This document shows, in pieces, positions 54,915 to 64,000 of a DNA stretch of 64,000 bases. A program made the translations under genes and the position numbers. Below the pieces are notes generated by a model. It was not told the origin of the DNA. It worked only from the letters and a program-made list of their open reading frames with translations, and searched no databases. Source of the stretch: Cryobacterium sp. SO2. Its GTDB lineage: Bacteria > Actinomycetota > Actinomycetes > Actinomycetales > Microbacteriaceae. The stretch is taken from assembly GCF_026151165.2 (NCBI RefSeq), contig NZ_CP117849.1:2666001-2730000 (forward strand), read 5' to 3'. The number at the start of each line of letters is the position of its first letter. Within the stretch, counting starts at the first letter, position 1.

Positions 54915-55811
54915 CTACTTCTGTGCGGCGGTGTCTTCCTCGACCGTGGCCAGGGCGGCCTGCAGGTCGGCGGCCGACGTGGTCGCCAGCACGGCGGATC
55001 CGCCGGAGACGTCGAGCACGCCGTCAGTGACGGCCTTCGTGGTCTGGAAGATGTCGACGAGCTTCGCGTAGGTCTTGTTGTCCTTGTCCTCGGCGCGGGT
55101 GGCGAACACGTTCACGTACGGGAGGGCGGACTCGTCGGAGGGGTCGTCCTTGATGAGGGCGTCCTCGAACTTGAGTCCGGCCTTCTCGACGAAGTCGTTG
55201 TTGATGACCGCGGCGTCGACATCGGGCAGCGAGGTCGCGGTGAGCGAGGCCTCGAGCGCCGTGACGGTGACCTTGGACTTGTCGGTGTCGACGTCGTCGA
55301 GGGTGGTGAAGATGGATCCGCCGTCTTTCAGGGTCACCAGGTCGGCGCTCTGCAGCAGGAGGAGGGCGCGGGCCAGGTTGCTCGCGTCGTTCGGGACGGC
55401 AACGGTGTCGCCCTCACCGAGGTCGGCGATGTCGGTGATCTTGGTGGAGTACAGGCCGAGCGGGTAGATCGCGGTCGCGCCGATGGGCGTGAGGTCCTCG
55501 CCGCTGGAGACGTTGTAGTCGGCCAGGTAGACCAGGTGCTGGAACTGGTTGATGTCGATGTCGCCGTTGGTGAGGGCGGGGTTGGGCTGGGTGTACTCGG
55601 CGAAGTCGACGATCTCCACCGTGATGCCCTCGGCCGCCGCGGCCTCGGTGTAGTCGGCCCAGTACGGGTCGCTGGCCCCGACGACGCCGATCTTCACGGT
55701 CTCATCGTCAGCGCCTCCGGATGCACCGGCGCAGCCGGCGAGCAGGGCCACGACGGGCACGACGGCCAGGGCCGCCCAGAGGTTCTTCTTCTTCAGGATT
55801 TTCGCGCTCAC
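54915..55811 (-). CDS. metQ: Methionine-binding lipoprotein MetQ
   Basis: The NlpA-family substrate-binding protein of the methionine importer. The signal peptide ends in lipobox LAGC with Cys27. The mature protein shows KIGVVGASDPYWADY, INQFQHLVYL, and VPNDASNLARAL, a conserved methionine-site segment. GTG 55811 is chosen because GGAG lies 6 nt upstream; GTG 55823 would place that Shine-Dalgarno inside the gene. The product is 298 aa. First gene of metQ-metN-metI. Confidence 0.94.
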   Translation of the reverse strand: MSAKILKKKNLWAALAVVPVVALLAGCAGASGGADDETVKIGVVGASDPYWADYTEAAAAEGITVEIVDFAEYTQPNPALTNGDIDINQFQHLVYLADYNVSSGEDLTPIGATAIYPLGLYSTKITDIADLGEGDTVAVPNDASNLARALLLLQSADLVTLKDGGSIFTTLDDVDTDKSKVTVTALEASLTATSLPDVDAAVINNDFVEKAGLKFEDALIKDDPSDESALPYVNVFATRAEDKDNKTYAKLVDIFQTTKAVTDGVLDVSGGSAVLATTSAADLQAALATVEEDTAAQK

Positions 55812-56120
55812 GCTGATCTCCACGTTTCATGTCATGTTTCGCTGTGTGACTCCACCGGTGCGGGCGGAGTGTGCGCCGGGCACGACGAAGAGATCACAAA
55901 CTTCGGGACTTATGGCACAGGGCATCCACGGGATCTACGCGTGGGAACTGTGCCGCTGCGTCGCGTGGCACTCTTCTACGGTATCCGCAGAACGCACGAC
56001 GCCTGAACCACGCAGACACACAACGTCACAGATACTGCGACCACAACCGCCCAGTCACAGGAACTGCGAACTGGGCGGCGGGTCTTGCAACCGGGGGTGC
56101 CGGCCGATGAAACAGATGGA
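55812..56120. other. Intergenic region between metQ and the ABC-F gene
   Basis: No gene is visible in about 309 bp. It holds a hairpin at 56047-56078 (CCGCCCAGT/ACTGGGCGG with an inner CAG/CTG), probably the ABC-F terminator, and a second hairpin at 55914-55954. A SAM riboswitch pattern was looked for by eye and not found. Confidence 0.7.
55914..55954 (-). promoter_or_regulatory. Hairpin in the metQ upstream region
   Basis: GGCACAG/CTGTGCC forms the outer stem and CCACG/CGTGG the inner stem, separated by an internal loop. It could be a regulatory leader or an operator. Confidence 0.35.
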
Positions 56121-57926
<1,806 letters not shown>

Positions 57927-57974
57927 AGGGTTCGAGCCTAGCCGTCGCAGCTGGGAGCCGAGACCGCCGATCTG

Positions 57975-58910
57975 CTACGTGGTGAGGATGCGGGCGCCGT
58001 GCACGGGGCCGGTGGCGCGCACCACGTGCAGGCGGGCGGCACTCAGCGCCACCTGCAGCTCGAGGGCGGCGTCGGTGTCAGGCACGAGGAACGCCACGGT
58101 GGGGCCGGAGCCGGACAGGATGCCCGCCAGCGCGCCGTTCGCCTCGCCGAGCTCGAGCACCCGGCCGAGACCGGGCGCCAGCTGCAGCGCCGGCGCCTGC
58201 AGATCGTTGTGCATCGACTCGGCGAGCATGGCCGGGTCGCCGGCGCGCAGCGCCTGGAGCACATTGGAGTCGACGGTGGGCTGCTGCTGGGCGGGGAAGA
58301 TGTCCTGGGCGTGCCGGGTGCGGTGCCGGTCGAGCTCGCTGTAGACCGAGGGCGTCGACATTCCGAACTCGGCCAGGGCGAGCACCCAGTGGAACTGGCC
58401 CTTGGCCAGCGCCGGGCTGAGCTGGTCGCCGCGGCCGGTGCCGATGGCGGTGCCGCCGGTCACGGCGAACGGCACGTCGGCGCCGAGGGTGGCCGCGATC
58501 TTCAGCAGCTCTTCCTTGCCGATGTCGGTTCCCCAGAGTTCGTCGCAGGCCAGCAGCGTGGCCGCCGCATCCGCTGAGCCGCCGCCCATGCCGCCGGCGA
58601 TGGGCACGTTCTTGTCGATCTCGAGGTGCACGCCGCCGCGGAAACCGGTGGCCGTGGCCAGCGCGCGGGCCGCCTTGATGGCGAGGTTGCTGCCGTCGAC
58701 GGCCAGGGCCGAGGTGTCGATCGACCCGGTGAAGGCGACGCTGAAGTCATCGGCGGCCGTTGCGCGCACGTCTTCGTAGAGTGAGACGGCCTGGAACGCC
58801 GTTGCGAGGTCGTGGTAGCCGTCGTCCATCACGGCGCCCACCTTGAGGAAGACGTTGATCTTGCCCGGTGCCCGCGCATGCACAACCGGTGAGGTCGCCG
58901 TGTTGGTCAT
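57975..58910 (-). CDS. ispE: 4-diphosphocytidyl-2-C-methyl-D-erythritol kinase
   Basis: A GHMP-family kinase phosphorylating the 2-hydroxyl of CDP-ME, the fourth step of the MEP pathway. The 311-aa protein has the start [12 protein letters not shown], the ATP loop [17 protein letters not shown], and the C-terminal [20 protein letters not shown] lies 6 nt before the ATG, so it has its own leaderless promoter after rsmA. Together with ispH it shows that isoprenoids come from the MEP route. Confidence 0.96.
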   Translation of the reverse strand: MTNTATSPVVHARAPGKINVFLKVGAVMDDGYHDLATAFQAVSLYEDVRATAADDFSVAFTGSIDTSALAVDGSNLAIKAARALATATGFRGGVHLEIDKNVPIAGGMGGGSADAAATLLACDELWGTDIGKEELLKIAATLGADVPFAVTGGTAIGTGRGDQLSPALAKGQFHWVLALAEFGMSTPSVYSELDRHRTRHAQDIFPAQQQPTVDSNVLQALRAGDPAMLAESMHNDLQAPALQLAPGLGRVLELGEANGALAGILSGSGPTVAFLVPDTDAALELQVALSAARLHVVRATGPVHGARILTT

Positions 58911-58916
58911 GTTTCT

Positions 58917-58922
58917 AACCTA
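58917..58922 (-). promoter_or_regulatory. -10 box TAGGTT of ispE (leaderless)
   Basis: It ends 6 nt before ATG 58910. Confidence 0.55.
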
Positions 58923-58971
58923 GCCCAGCGCCGTGCACGCCCCGGTCGCACTCCCCCGCCGCCGTGACGGT

Positions 58972-59853
58972 TCAGGACGCCAGCCAAGCCCTGGCGATGG
59001 CCAGGAAGTCGTGCACGGTGAGCTGCTCGCCGCGTTCGGTGGGGTCGATGCCCGCTGCCGTGAGCACCGCGGAGGCCTCGGCGGAGCCGCCGAGCACGGT
59101 GGAGAGCGACTGCCGCAGCATCTTGCGGCGCTGCTGGAAGGCCCCGTCGACGAGCGCGAACGTGGCCAGGCGCAGCTCCTCGGATTCGAGGTCCGCGCTG
59201 CGGCGCTCGAAGGCGATCAGGATGGAATCGACGTTGGGGACCGGCCAGAACACCTGCCGGCTCACCTTGCCCGCGGTGCGGAACTGCCCGTACCAGGCGG
59301 CCTTGACGCTGGGGCTGCCGTAGATCTTGGACCCGGGCGCGGCGGCGAGGCGCTCGCCCACCTCGGCCTGCACCATCACCACGCCGGTGCGGATGGAGGC
59401 GAAGTGCTCGAGCATGTGCAGCAGCACGGGCACCGACACGTTGTACGGCAGGTTCGCCACGAGCCGGGAGGGGTCGCCGGGCAGTTCGGCGATCTTCAGG
59501 GCGTCGGCACGGATGACCGTGAGCGCGGCGCCCGGCTGCATGAGCTGCACGGTGAGCGGCAGCTGCTCGGCGAGACGGTCGTCGATCTCGACGGCCACGA
59601 CGGCGGCGCCCACCTCGAGCAGCCCCAGGGTGAGCGAGCCGAGGCCGGGCCCCACCTCCACCACGGTGTCACCGGGCTGGACCGCGGCCACCTTCACGAT
59701 GCGCCGAACGGTGTTGCCGTCGAGAAGGAAGTTCTGGCCGAGCTTCTTGGTCGGGTTCACCCCGAGCAACTCGGCGAGGTCGCGGATCTCGGCCGGCCCG
59801 AGCAGGGCGCCGGCGGAGGGGTCTTTGTCAGACTTGTGGGCAGATTCGGTCAT
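58972..59853 (-). CDS. rsmA: 16S rRNA dimethyladenosine transferase
   Basis: Dimethylates two adjacent adenines (A1518 and A1519, E. coli numbering) near the 3' end of 16S rRNA; its loss gives kasugamycin resistance. The 293-aa protein has the SAM motif VVEVGPGLGSLT, the acidic loop VAVEIDDRLAEQL and the catalytic NLPYNVS. GGAGG lies before the ATG, which overlaps the tatD stop by 4 nt. Confidence 0.97.
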   Translation of the reverse strand: MTESAHKSDKDPSAGALLGPAEIRDLAELLGVNPTKKLGQNFLLDGNTVRRIVKVAAVQPGDTVVEVGPGLGSLTLGLLEVGAAVVAVEIDDRLAEQLPLTVQLMQPGAALTVIRADALKIAELPGDPSRLVANLPYNVSVPVLLHMLEHFASIRTGVVMVQAEVGERLAAAPGSKIYGSPSVKAAWYGQFRTAGKVSRQVFWPVPNVDSILIAFERRSADLESEELRLATFALVDGAFQQRRKMLRQSLSTVLGGSAEASAVLTAAGIDPTERGEQLTVHDFLAIARAWLAS

Positions 59854-60806
59854 GCGAGGCCTCCGGCCGGGCTGATGCTGGGGTCTCGGGTGGGGTCGGT
59901 CAACACCACGGGTTCCGCATCCCAGCGGCCGTAGACGAGTTCGGTGTTCGAGGTGATCTGCGCGGCGAGCACCGAGACATCCGTGGCCAGGTGCTCGGCC
60001 ATGGCTCGCAGCGTGTGCGGCAGCAGGTAGGGCGCGTTGGGCCGGCCCCGGTGCGGTGTGGGAGTGAGGTAGGGCGCGTCGGTCTCGACCAGCAGCAGCT
60101 GCCGGGGCGCCACCGCCAACGCCTCCCGCAGGGTGGCGGCGTTCTTGAAACTCACCGGTCCGGCGAAGGACATGTACCAGCCGTGCTCGGCGCAGAGCCT
60201 GGCCAGGTCGGCGCCGCCGGAGAAGCAGTGGAAGACCGTGCGTTCGGGCGCGCCGACCCGCAGCAGGGTCTCCACGACCTCGTCGTGGGCGTCGCGGTCG
60301 TGGATCTGCAGCGCCAGGCCGTGCCGCTTGGCGATCTCGATGTGCGCCTCGAAGGAGCGGAACTGCGCGGCTCTGCCCTCTGCTTGAGTGCGGAAGAAGT
60401 CCAGCCCGGTCTCGCCGATGGCGACCACGCGGGGCCGGCCGGCGAGCTCGTCGATCACCGCGAGGCCCTCGTCGAGGGTGCCGGCGGTCTCGAGGTCCGG
60501 CGCGTCGTTGGGGTGGATGGCGACGGCGGCGAGCATCCGCGGTTCGCGGGCGGCCATTTCGGCCGACCAGCGCGAGGTGGCCACGTCTGTGCCCACCTGG
60601 ATGACGCCGCGAACGCCGACGCTGGAGGCCAGGTCGAGCTGCTCGGCCACCGAGAGCGGGGTGCTGCCGTCGCTGATCTCGAGGTGCGTGTGGTTGTCGT
60701 ACACGCCGACGACCAGCGGCACCGGGGCGGGCGGGTAGACCAGGTCCCGCCCCGCTGTCGCCTCGCGCGAGCGGATGTGCGTGGTGCCGTCAGGCAGGTT
60801 AGCCAA
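59850..60806 (-). CDS. tatD: TatD family metal-dependent deoxyribonuclease, TTG start
   Basis: A TIM-barrel metal hydrolase with 3'-5' DNA exonuclease activity in characterised members. The 318-aa protein has HTH (His39, His41), the IGETGLDFF motif, QIHDRDAHDEVVE, HCFSGG and VETDAPYLTP. TTG 60806 is the best start: GAGG lies 6 nt upstream and it overlaps the metG stop by 8 nt, so translation is coupled to metG. The first ~30 residues are an extension compared with E. coli TatD. Confidence 0.93.
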   Translation of the reverse strand: MANLPDGTTHIRSREATAGRDLVYPPAPVPLVVGVYDNHTHLEISDGSTPLSVAEQLDLASSVGVRGVIQVGTDVATSRWSAEMAAREPRMLAAVAIHPNDAPDLETAGTLDEGLAVIDELAGRPRVVAIGETGLDFFRTQAEGRAAQFRSFEAHIEIAKRHGLALQIHDRDAHDEVVETLLRVGAPERTVFHCFSGGADLARLCAEHGWYMSFAGPVSFKNAATLREALAVAPRQLLLVETDAPYLTPTPHRGRPNAPYLLPHTLRAMAEHLATDVSVLAAQITSNTELVYGRWDAEPVVLTDPTRDPSISPAGGLA

Positions 60807-62361
60807 CAGTGGCCTCGATGCGGGGGAACAGGGCGGACAGCGGCGACACGTGGGTGCCACCGGTCCACTCCCAGGCCCGGTCGATACGCTGGTCTTCCAC
60901 AACACCGGTGCCGCCCAGGGCGGTCCACAGCGTCGCGGTGGCCTGCGGGGTCACCGGCGAGAGCAGCACGGCGAGCGTGCCGAGGCCCCGCACCACGGTG
61001 TGCAGCACGGTCTCGAGGCGCGCGCGATCCTCGGGGTTCTTGGCCAGGGCCCAGGGCTCCTGCGCGGTGATGTAGCCGTTGAGCTCGTCGACGAGTTCCC
61101 AGACCGAGGCCAGGGCCTCGTGCAGGGCGAACCTGTCGATGGCCTCGCCGGCGGCTTCGGTGACCCGGATTTCCGTGGCGCGGATGGCGGCATCCGCCTC
61201 TGTGGGGGTGCCGGCGGCCGGGATCTCGCCGTCGCAGTAGCGCACGACCATGGCGATGACGCGCGAGGCCAGGTTGCCGAAACCGTTGGCGAGCTCGGAC
61301 TGGTACCGGGCGGAGAGGTCCTCCCAGGAGAACGAACCGTCCTGGCCGAAGCTGATGGCGCGCATGAAGTAGTACCGGAACGTGTCGGAGCCGAAGACGT
61401 CGGTGATCTGGTTCGGGGCGATGCCGGTGAGCTTGGACTTGCTCATCTTCTCGCCGCCGACGAGCAGCCAGCCGTGGCCGAAGACCTTGGTGGGCACGGG
61501 AAGCCCGGCGGCCAGCAGCATGGCGGGCCAGATGACGGCGTGGAAGCGGAGGATGTCCTTGCCGACGATGTGGGTGGCCGGCCAGAGGCGGCTGAACTTC
61601 TCGTCGTCCTGGCCGTAGCCGGCGGCGGTGATGTAGTTGAGCAGCGCGTCGAACCACACGTAGACCACGTGGCTGTCGTCCCAGGGCACCTTGATGCCCC
61701 AGTCGAAGCTCGAGCGCGAGATCGACAGGTCGGAGAGGCCCTGCTTGACGAAGGAGATGACCTCGTTGCGGGCGGACTCGGGCTGGATGAAGGTGGGGTC
61801 GGCCTCGTACAGGGCCAGCAGCTGGTCGGTGAAGGTGCTCATGCGGAAGAAGTAGTTCTTCTCGTGCAGCAGTTCGACCGGGATGGAGTGGATGGCGCAG
61901 ACCTGCTGGCCGGTGTACTCGCCGGTGCCGTCGACGAGGTCGCTGGGCTGCTTGTACTCCTCGCAGCCCACACAGTAGAAGCCCTCGTACTCGCCCGTGT
62001 AGATGTGTCCGGCGTCGAAGAGGTGCTGCAGGAACTTCTGCGCGTTGACCTCGTGGCGCACGTCAGTGGTGCGGATGAAGTCGTCGTTCTTGATGTCGAC
62101 AGTCTCCAGCAGCGGCTTCCACGCGGTCTCGACCAGACGGTCGGCCCATTCCTTGGGGGTGACCCCGTTGGCGGTGGCGGTGCGCAGGATCTTCTGGCCG
62201 TGCTCGTCGGTGCCGGTGAGCAGCCAAGCGTGCTCCCCACGCTGGCGGTGCCAGCGGGCAAGGACATCCGCGGCCACCTCCGTGTAAGCGTGCCCGATGT
62301 GCGGGACATCATTCACATAGAAAATAGGCGTGGTGATGTAAAAAGATGAGCCGTCGGACAT
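60799..62361 (-). CDS. metG: Methionyl-tRNA synthetase
   Basis: A class I synthetase charging elongator and initiator tRNA-Met. The 520-aa protein has the HIGH-type motif PHIGHAYTE, the KMSKSK loop, and a zinc knuckle with CVGCEEY and CAIH. It lacks the C-terminal dimerisation domain of the long E. coli type, as in mycobacteria. TAAGAT lies 6 nt before ATG 62361. It heads the metG-tatD-rsmA set. Confidence 0.97.
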   Translation of the reverse strand: MSDGSSFYITTPIFYVNDVPHIGHAYTEVAADVLARWHRQRGEHAWLLTGTDEHGQKILRTATANGVTPKEWADRLVETAWKPLLETVDIKNDDFIRTTDVRHEVNAQKFLQHLFDAGHIYTGEYEGFYCVGCEEYKQPSDLVDGTGEYTGQQVCAIHSIPVELLHEKNYFFRMSTFTDQLLALYEADPTFIQPESARNEVISFVKQGLSDLSISRSSFDWGIKVPWDDSHVVYVWFDALLNYITAAGYGQDDEKFSRLWPATHIVGKDILRFHAVIWPAMLLAAGLPVPTKVFGHGWLLVGGEKMSKSKLTGIAPNQITDVFGSDTFRYYFMRAISFGQDGSFSWEDLSARYQSELANGFGNLASRVIAMVVRYCDGEIPAAGTPTEADAAIRATEIRVTEAAGEAIDRFALHEALASVWELVDELNGYITAQEPWALAKNPEDRARLETVLHTVVRGLGTLAVLLSPVTPQATATLWTALGGTGVVEDQRIDRAWEWTGGTHVSPLSALFPRIEATVG

Positions 62362-62367
62362 GCTTTC

Positions 62368-62373
62368 ATCTTA
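62368..62373 (-). promoter_or_regulatory. -10 box TAAGAT of metG (leaderless)
   Basis: It ends 6 nt before ATG 62361. Confidence 0.55.
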
Positions 62374-62427
62374 TGGGGACGTGCCCAGCCCATCGACCCC
62401 GTTACGCCGCGCGCCGTGGCGGGCTAG

Positions 62428-63303
62428 TCAGAGCAGCGGCAGCTCGGGTTGCGGGGCGACCTTCGTGCGGGTCGCACCGGCCCCGGCGGCCTTGCCGGTG
62501 AGGGCCGCTTCGTACAGGTCGCGCTTGCCGAGGCCCGAGGCGGCGGACACATCGGCCGCGGCATCCTTGAGCCTGGCGCCGGCCGCGACGAGGGCCAGGA
62601 CCTCCTCGACGCCGGTGGCGAGGTCGAGCACCCGGGCGGCGGCGCCGGCGACGACGATGCAGATCTCGCCGCGCACGCCCTCGGCGGCCCACTCGGCAAG
62701 CTCGGCGGCGGTGCCGCGCTTGACCTCTTCATAGAACTTGGTCAGTTCCCGGCAGACCACCACCCGGCGGTCGGCCCCGAGGGCGGCGGCGAGGTCGGTG
62801 AGGGAGGCGGCGAGCCGGTTGGGCGACTCGAAGAAGACCATGGTGCGGCGTTCGGTGGCCACCTCGCGCAGGGCCTGCATCCGCTCGCCGTGCTTGCGGG
62901 GCAGGAAGCCCTCGAAGGTGAACCTGTCGGTGGGCAGCCCGGAGACGGCCAGAGCCGTGAGCACCGCGGATGGCCCGGGCAGGGCAGTGACGAGAACGCC
63001 GGCAGTGATGGCGGCATCCACCAGGTGGAAGCCGGGGTCGGAGACCGTGGGCATGCCGGCGTCGCTGAGCACGAGCAGGTCGGTGTCGCGGGCCAGCTCC
63101 ACGAGCTCGGCGGCCTTACCGCGCTCGTTGTGGTCGTGCAGGGCGATCAGCCGGGGCCGGTTCTCGATGCCGAGAGCCTTGAGCAGGTGCACGGTGACCC
63201 TGGTGTCCTCCGCGGCGATGACGGTGCTGGTGCGCAGCGCCTCGATGAGGCGGGTCGAGGCATCCCCGAGGTTTCCGATAGGGGTGGCAGCCAGAATGAT
63301 CAT
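62428..63303 (-). CDS. rsmI: 16S rRNA (cytidine(1402)-2'-O)-methyltransferase
   Basis: Methylates the 2'-OH of C1402 in the ribosomal decoding centre. The 291-aa tetrapyrrole-methylase-fold protein has the SAM motif LAATPIGNLGD, EDTRVT, the LLVLSDAGMPTVSDPG loop and LPGPSAVLTAL. A weak -10 (GAGACT) lies 6 nt before ATG 63303. It is divergent from the mannosyltransferase gene, with 39 nt between starts. Confidence 0.96.
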   Translation of the reverse strand: MIILAATPIGNLGDASTRLIEALRTSTVIAAEDTRVTVHLLKALGIENRPRLIALHDHNERGKAAELVELARDTDLLVLSDAGMPTVSDPGFHLVDAAITAGVLVTALPGPSAVLTALAVSGLPTDRFTFEGFLPRKHGERMQALREVATERRTMVFFESPNRLAASLTDLAAALGADRRVVVCRELTKFYEEVKRGTAAELAEWAAEGVRGEICIVVAGAAARVLDLATGVEEVLALVAAGARLKDAAADVSAASGLGKRDLYEAALTGKAAGAGATRTKVAPQPELPLL

Positions 63304-63330
63304 GGTCCCAGTCTCGCAGCACCGGCTCAC

Positions 63331-63336
63331 TACGAT
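63331..63336 (+). promoter_or_regulatory. -10 box TACGAT of the mannosyltransferase gene (leaderless)
   Basis: It ends 6 nt before GTG 63343. Confidence 0.55.
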
Positions 63337-63342
63337 GGTCAG

Positions 63343-64000
63343 GTGCTTCCCACCCTCCGCGACACCGGCCCTGAGACCACCCGTCGGCCCGCCCTGTGGT
63401 CGAACCGCTGGGTTCGGCTTGCCGTGCCGGCCTTCGTGGTCCTCCTCGCCGCGGTGCTGCGCTTCTGGAACCTCGGCCACCCCGCCTCGCTGGTCTTCGA
63501 CGAGACCTTCTACGTGAAGGACGCCTGGAGCCTGTTCAACAACGGCTACGAGTCCACCTGGCCCGAGGGCGCCGACGCCCTCTTCGCCGCCGGTCAGAGC
63601 AACATCTTCGGCACCGCGGCATCCTTCGTCGTGCACCCGCCGCTGGGCAAGTGGCTCATCGCCCTGGGCATGGCCGTCTTCGGCGCCGACAACCCGTTCG
63701 GCTGGCGGGTGATGACGGCGTTGATCGGCGTGCTCGCCGTCGTGCTGCTCATGCTCATCGCGCACAAGCTCTTCGGGTCGGTGCTGCTCGCGTCGATCGC
63801 CGGTTTCCTCTTCGCCATCGACGGCAACGCCATCGTGATGAGCCGAGTGGCCCTGCTCGACAACTATGTGATGTTCTTCGCGCTGCTCGGGTTCGGCGCT
63901 GTGCTGATGGACCGCGACCACCACCGGAAGCGACTGGCGGCCTGGATGGCCGAGAAACGGGACAACGAGGTTGAACCGACCTGGGGCCCGGCCCTGTGGT
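63343..64000 (+). CDS. pmt: Dolichyl-phosphate-mannose-type protein O-mannosyltransferase, N-terminal part (cut by window edge)
   Basis: A GT39/GT-C membrane enzyme that transfers mannose from polyprenyl-phosphate-mannose to Ser/Thr of exported proteins. The first 219 residues show a membrane helix at about 24-42 and the catalytic acidic loop VFDETFYVKDAW (Asp53, Glu54). The extracytoplasmic HPPLGKW motif and several more helices follow. The M. tuberculosis homologue, from memory Rv1002c, is also next to rsmI. The Thr-Pro-rich protein at 27.2 kb is the kind of substrate it could modify. Confidence 0.93.
   Translation, partial: MLPTLRDTGPETTRRPALWSNRWVRLAVPAFVVLLAAVLRFWNLGHPASLVFDETFYVKDAWSLFNNGYESTWPEGADALFAAGQSNIFGTAASFVVHPPLGKWLIALGMAVFGADNPFGWRVMTALIGVLAVVLLMLIAHKLFGSVLLASIAGFLFAIDGNAIVMSRVALLDNYVMFFALLGFGAVLMDRDHHRKRLAAWMAEKRDNEVEPTWGPALW

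Noticed and set aside
55812..56120. SAM riboswitch upstream of metQ
   Set aside because: No S-box, SAM-II or SAM-IV core could be recognised; only unrelated hairpins are present.

Overview
The window is a high-G+C actinobacterial chromosome segment, most likely from the Microbacteriaceae (Cryobacterium/Leifsonia-like; inferred from protein style, not tested). Support comes from a mycothiol conjugate amidase, actinobacterial families DUF4245, DUF4307 and DUF501, many genes without leader sequences, and a gene order that, from memory, largely follows the Mycobacterium tuberculosis block Rv1002-Rv1110. There is no transposase, phage gene, CRISPR array or rRNA operon. Most of it is core genome.

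Layout. 1-6.2 kb: ispH (partial), xseA-xseB-DUF4245-carbonic anhydrase, fumC and convergent phoH. 6.3-11.3 kb: a class V aminotransferase, a cis-prenyl transferase, a hemolysin III protein, mca, DUF4307 and greA. 11.3-18 kb: threonine ammonia-lyase, an AI-2E permease, and a four-gene binding-protein ABC importer. 18-22.3 kb: ycaQ, htpX, lemA and a two-gene ABC exporter. 22.3-29.6 kb is the main accessory region: a TetR-led, translationally coupled operon (PLP enzyme, FAD oxidase, glycosidase-1 homologue) and a large Thr-Pro-rich membrane protein. 29.6-43.4 kb: tRNA-Leu, an NDH-2-like enzyme, a mycosin-like protease, DUF501, divIC, eno, hisS, ferritin, mazG, nhaA, mfd and pth. 43.5-52.5 kb: rplY, a GntR regulator, gnd, a small variable island, prs, glmU and tRNA-Gln. 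52.6-64 kb: a MarR regulator, metQNI, ABC-F, ispE, rsmA, tatD, metG, rsmI and a partial protein mannosyltransferase.

Links between genes: ispH and ispE (MEP pathway) supply precursors to the cis-prenyl transferase. eno, fumC, gnd and prs are central carbon and nucleotide enzymes. xseAB, mfd, tatD and ycaQ belong to DNA repair or nucleic acid turnover. glmU and divIC serve envelope synthesis and division.

Most notable observations: (1) the glycosidase-1 homologue has lost both catalytic glutamates and a neighbouring active-site Asn, yet sits in an intact coupled operon with an FAD oxidase and a PLP enzyme; (2) a 66-bp palindromic repeat occurs four times, at 36.6, 46.6, 47.8 and 49.2 kb, and two copies form the stop codon of the adjacent gene; (3) a structured leader with a possible switch precedes nhaA; (4) pth, and perhaps one ABC permease, can only start at CTG; (5) a TANNNT box 5-7 nt before the start codon recurs at more than a dozen transcription-unit heads, implying leaderless mRNAs; (6) tRNA-Leu(UAA) has a short class-I variable region.
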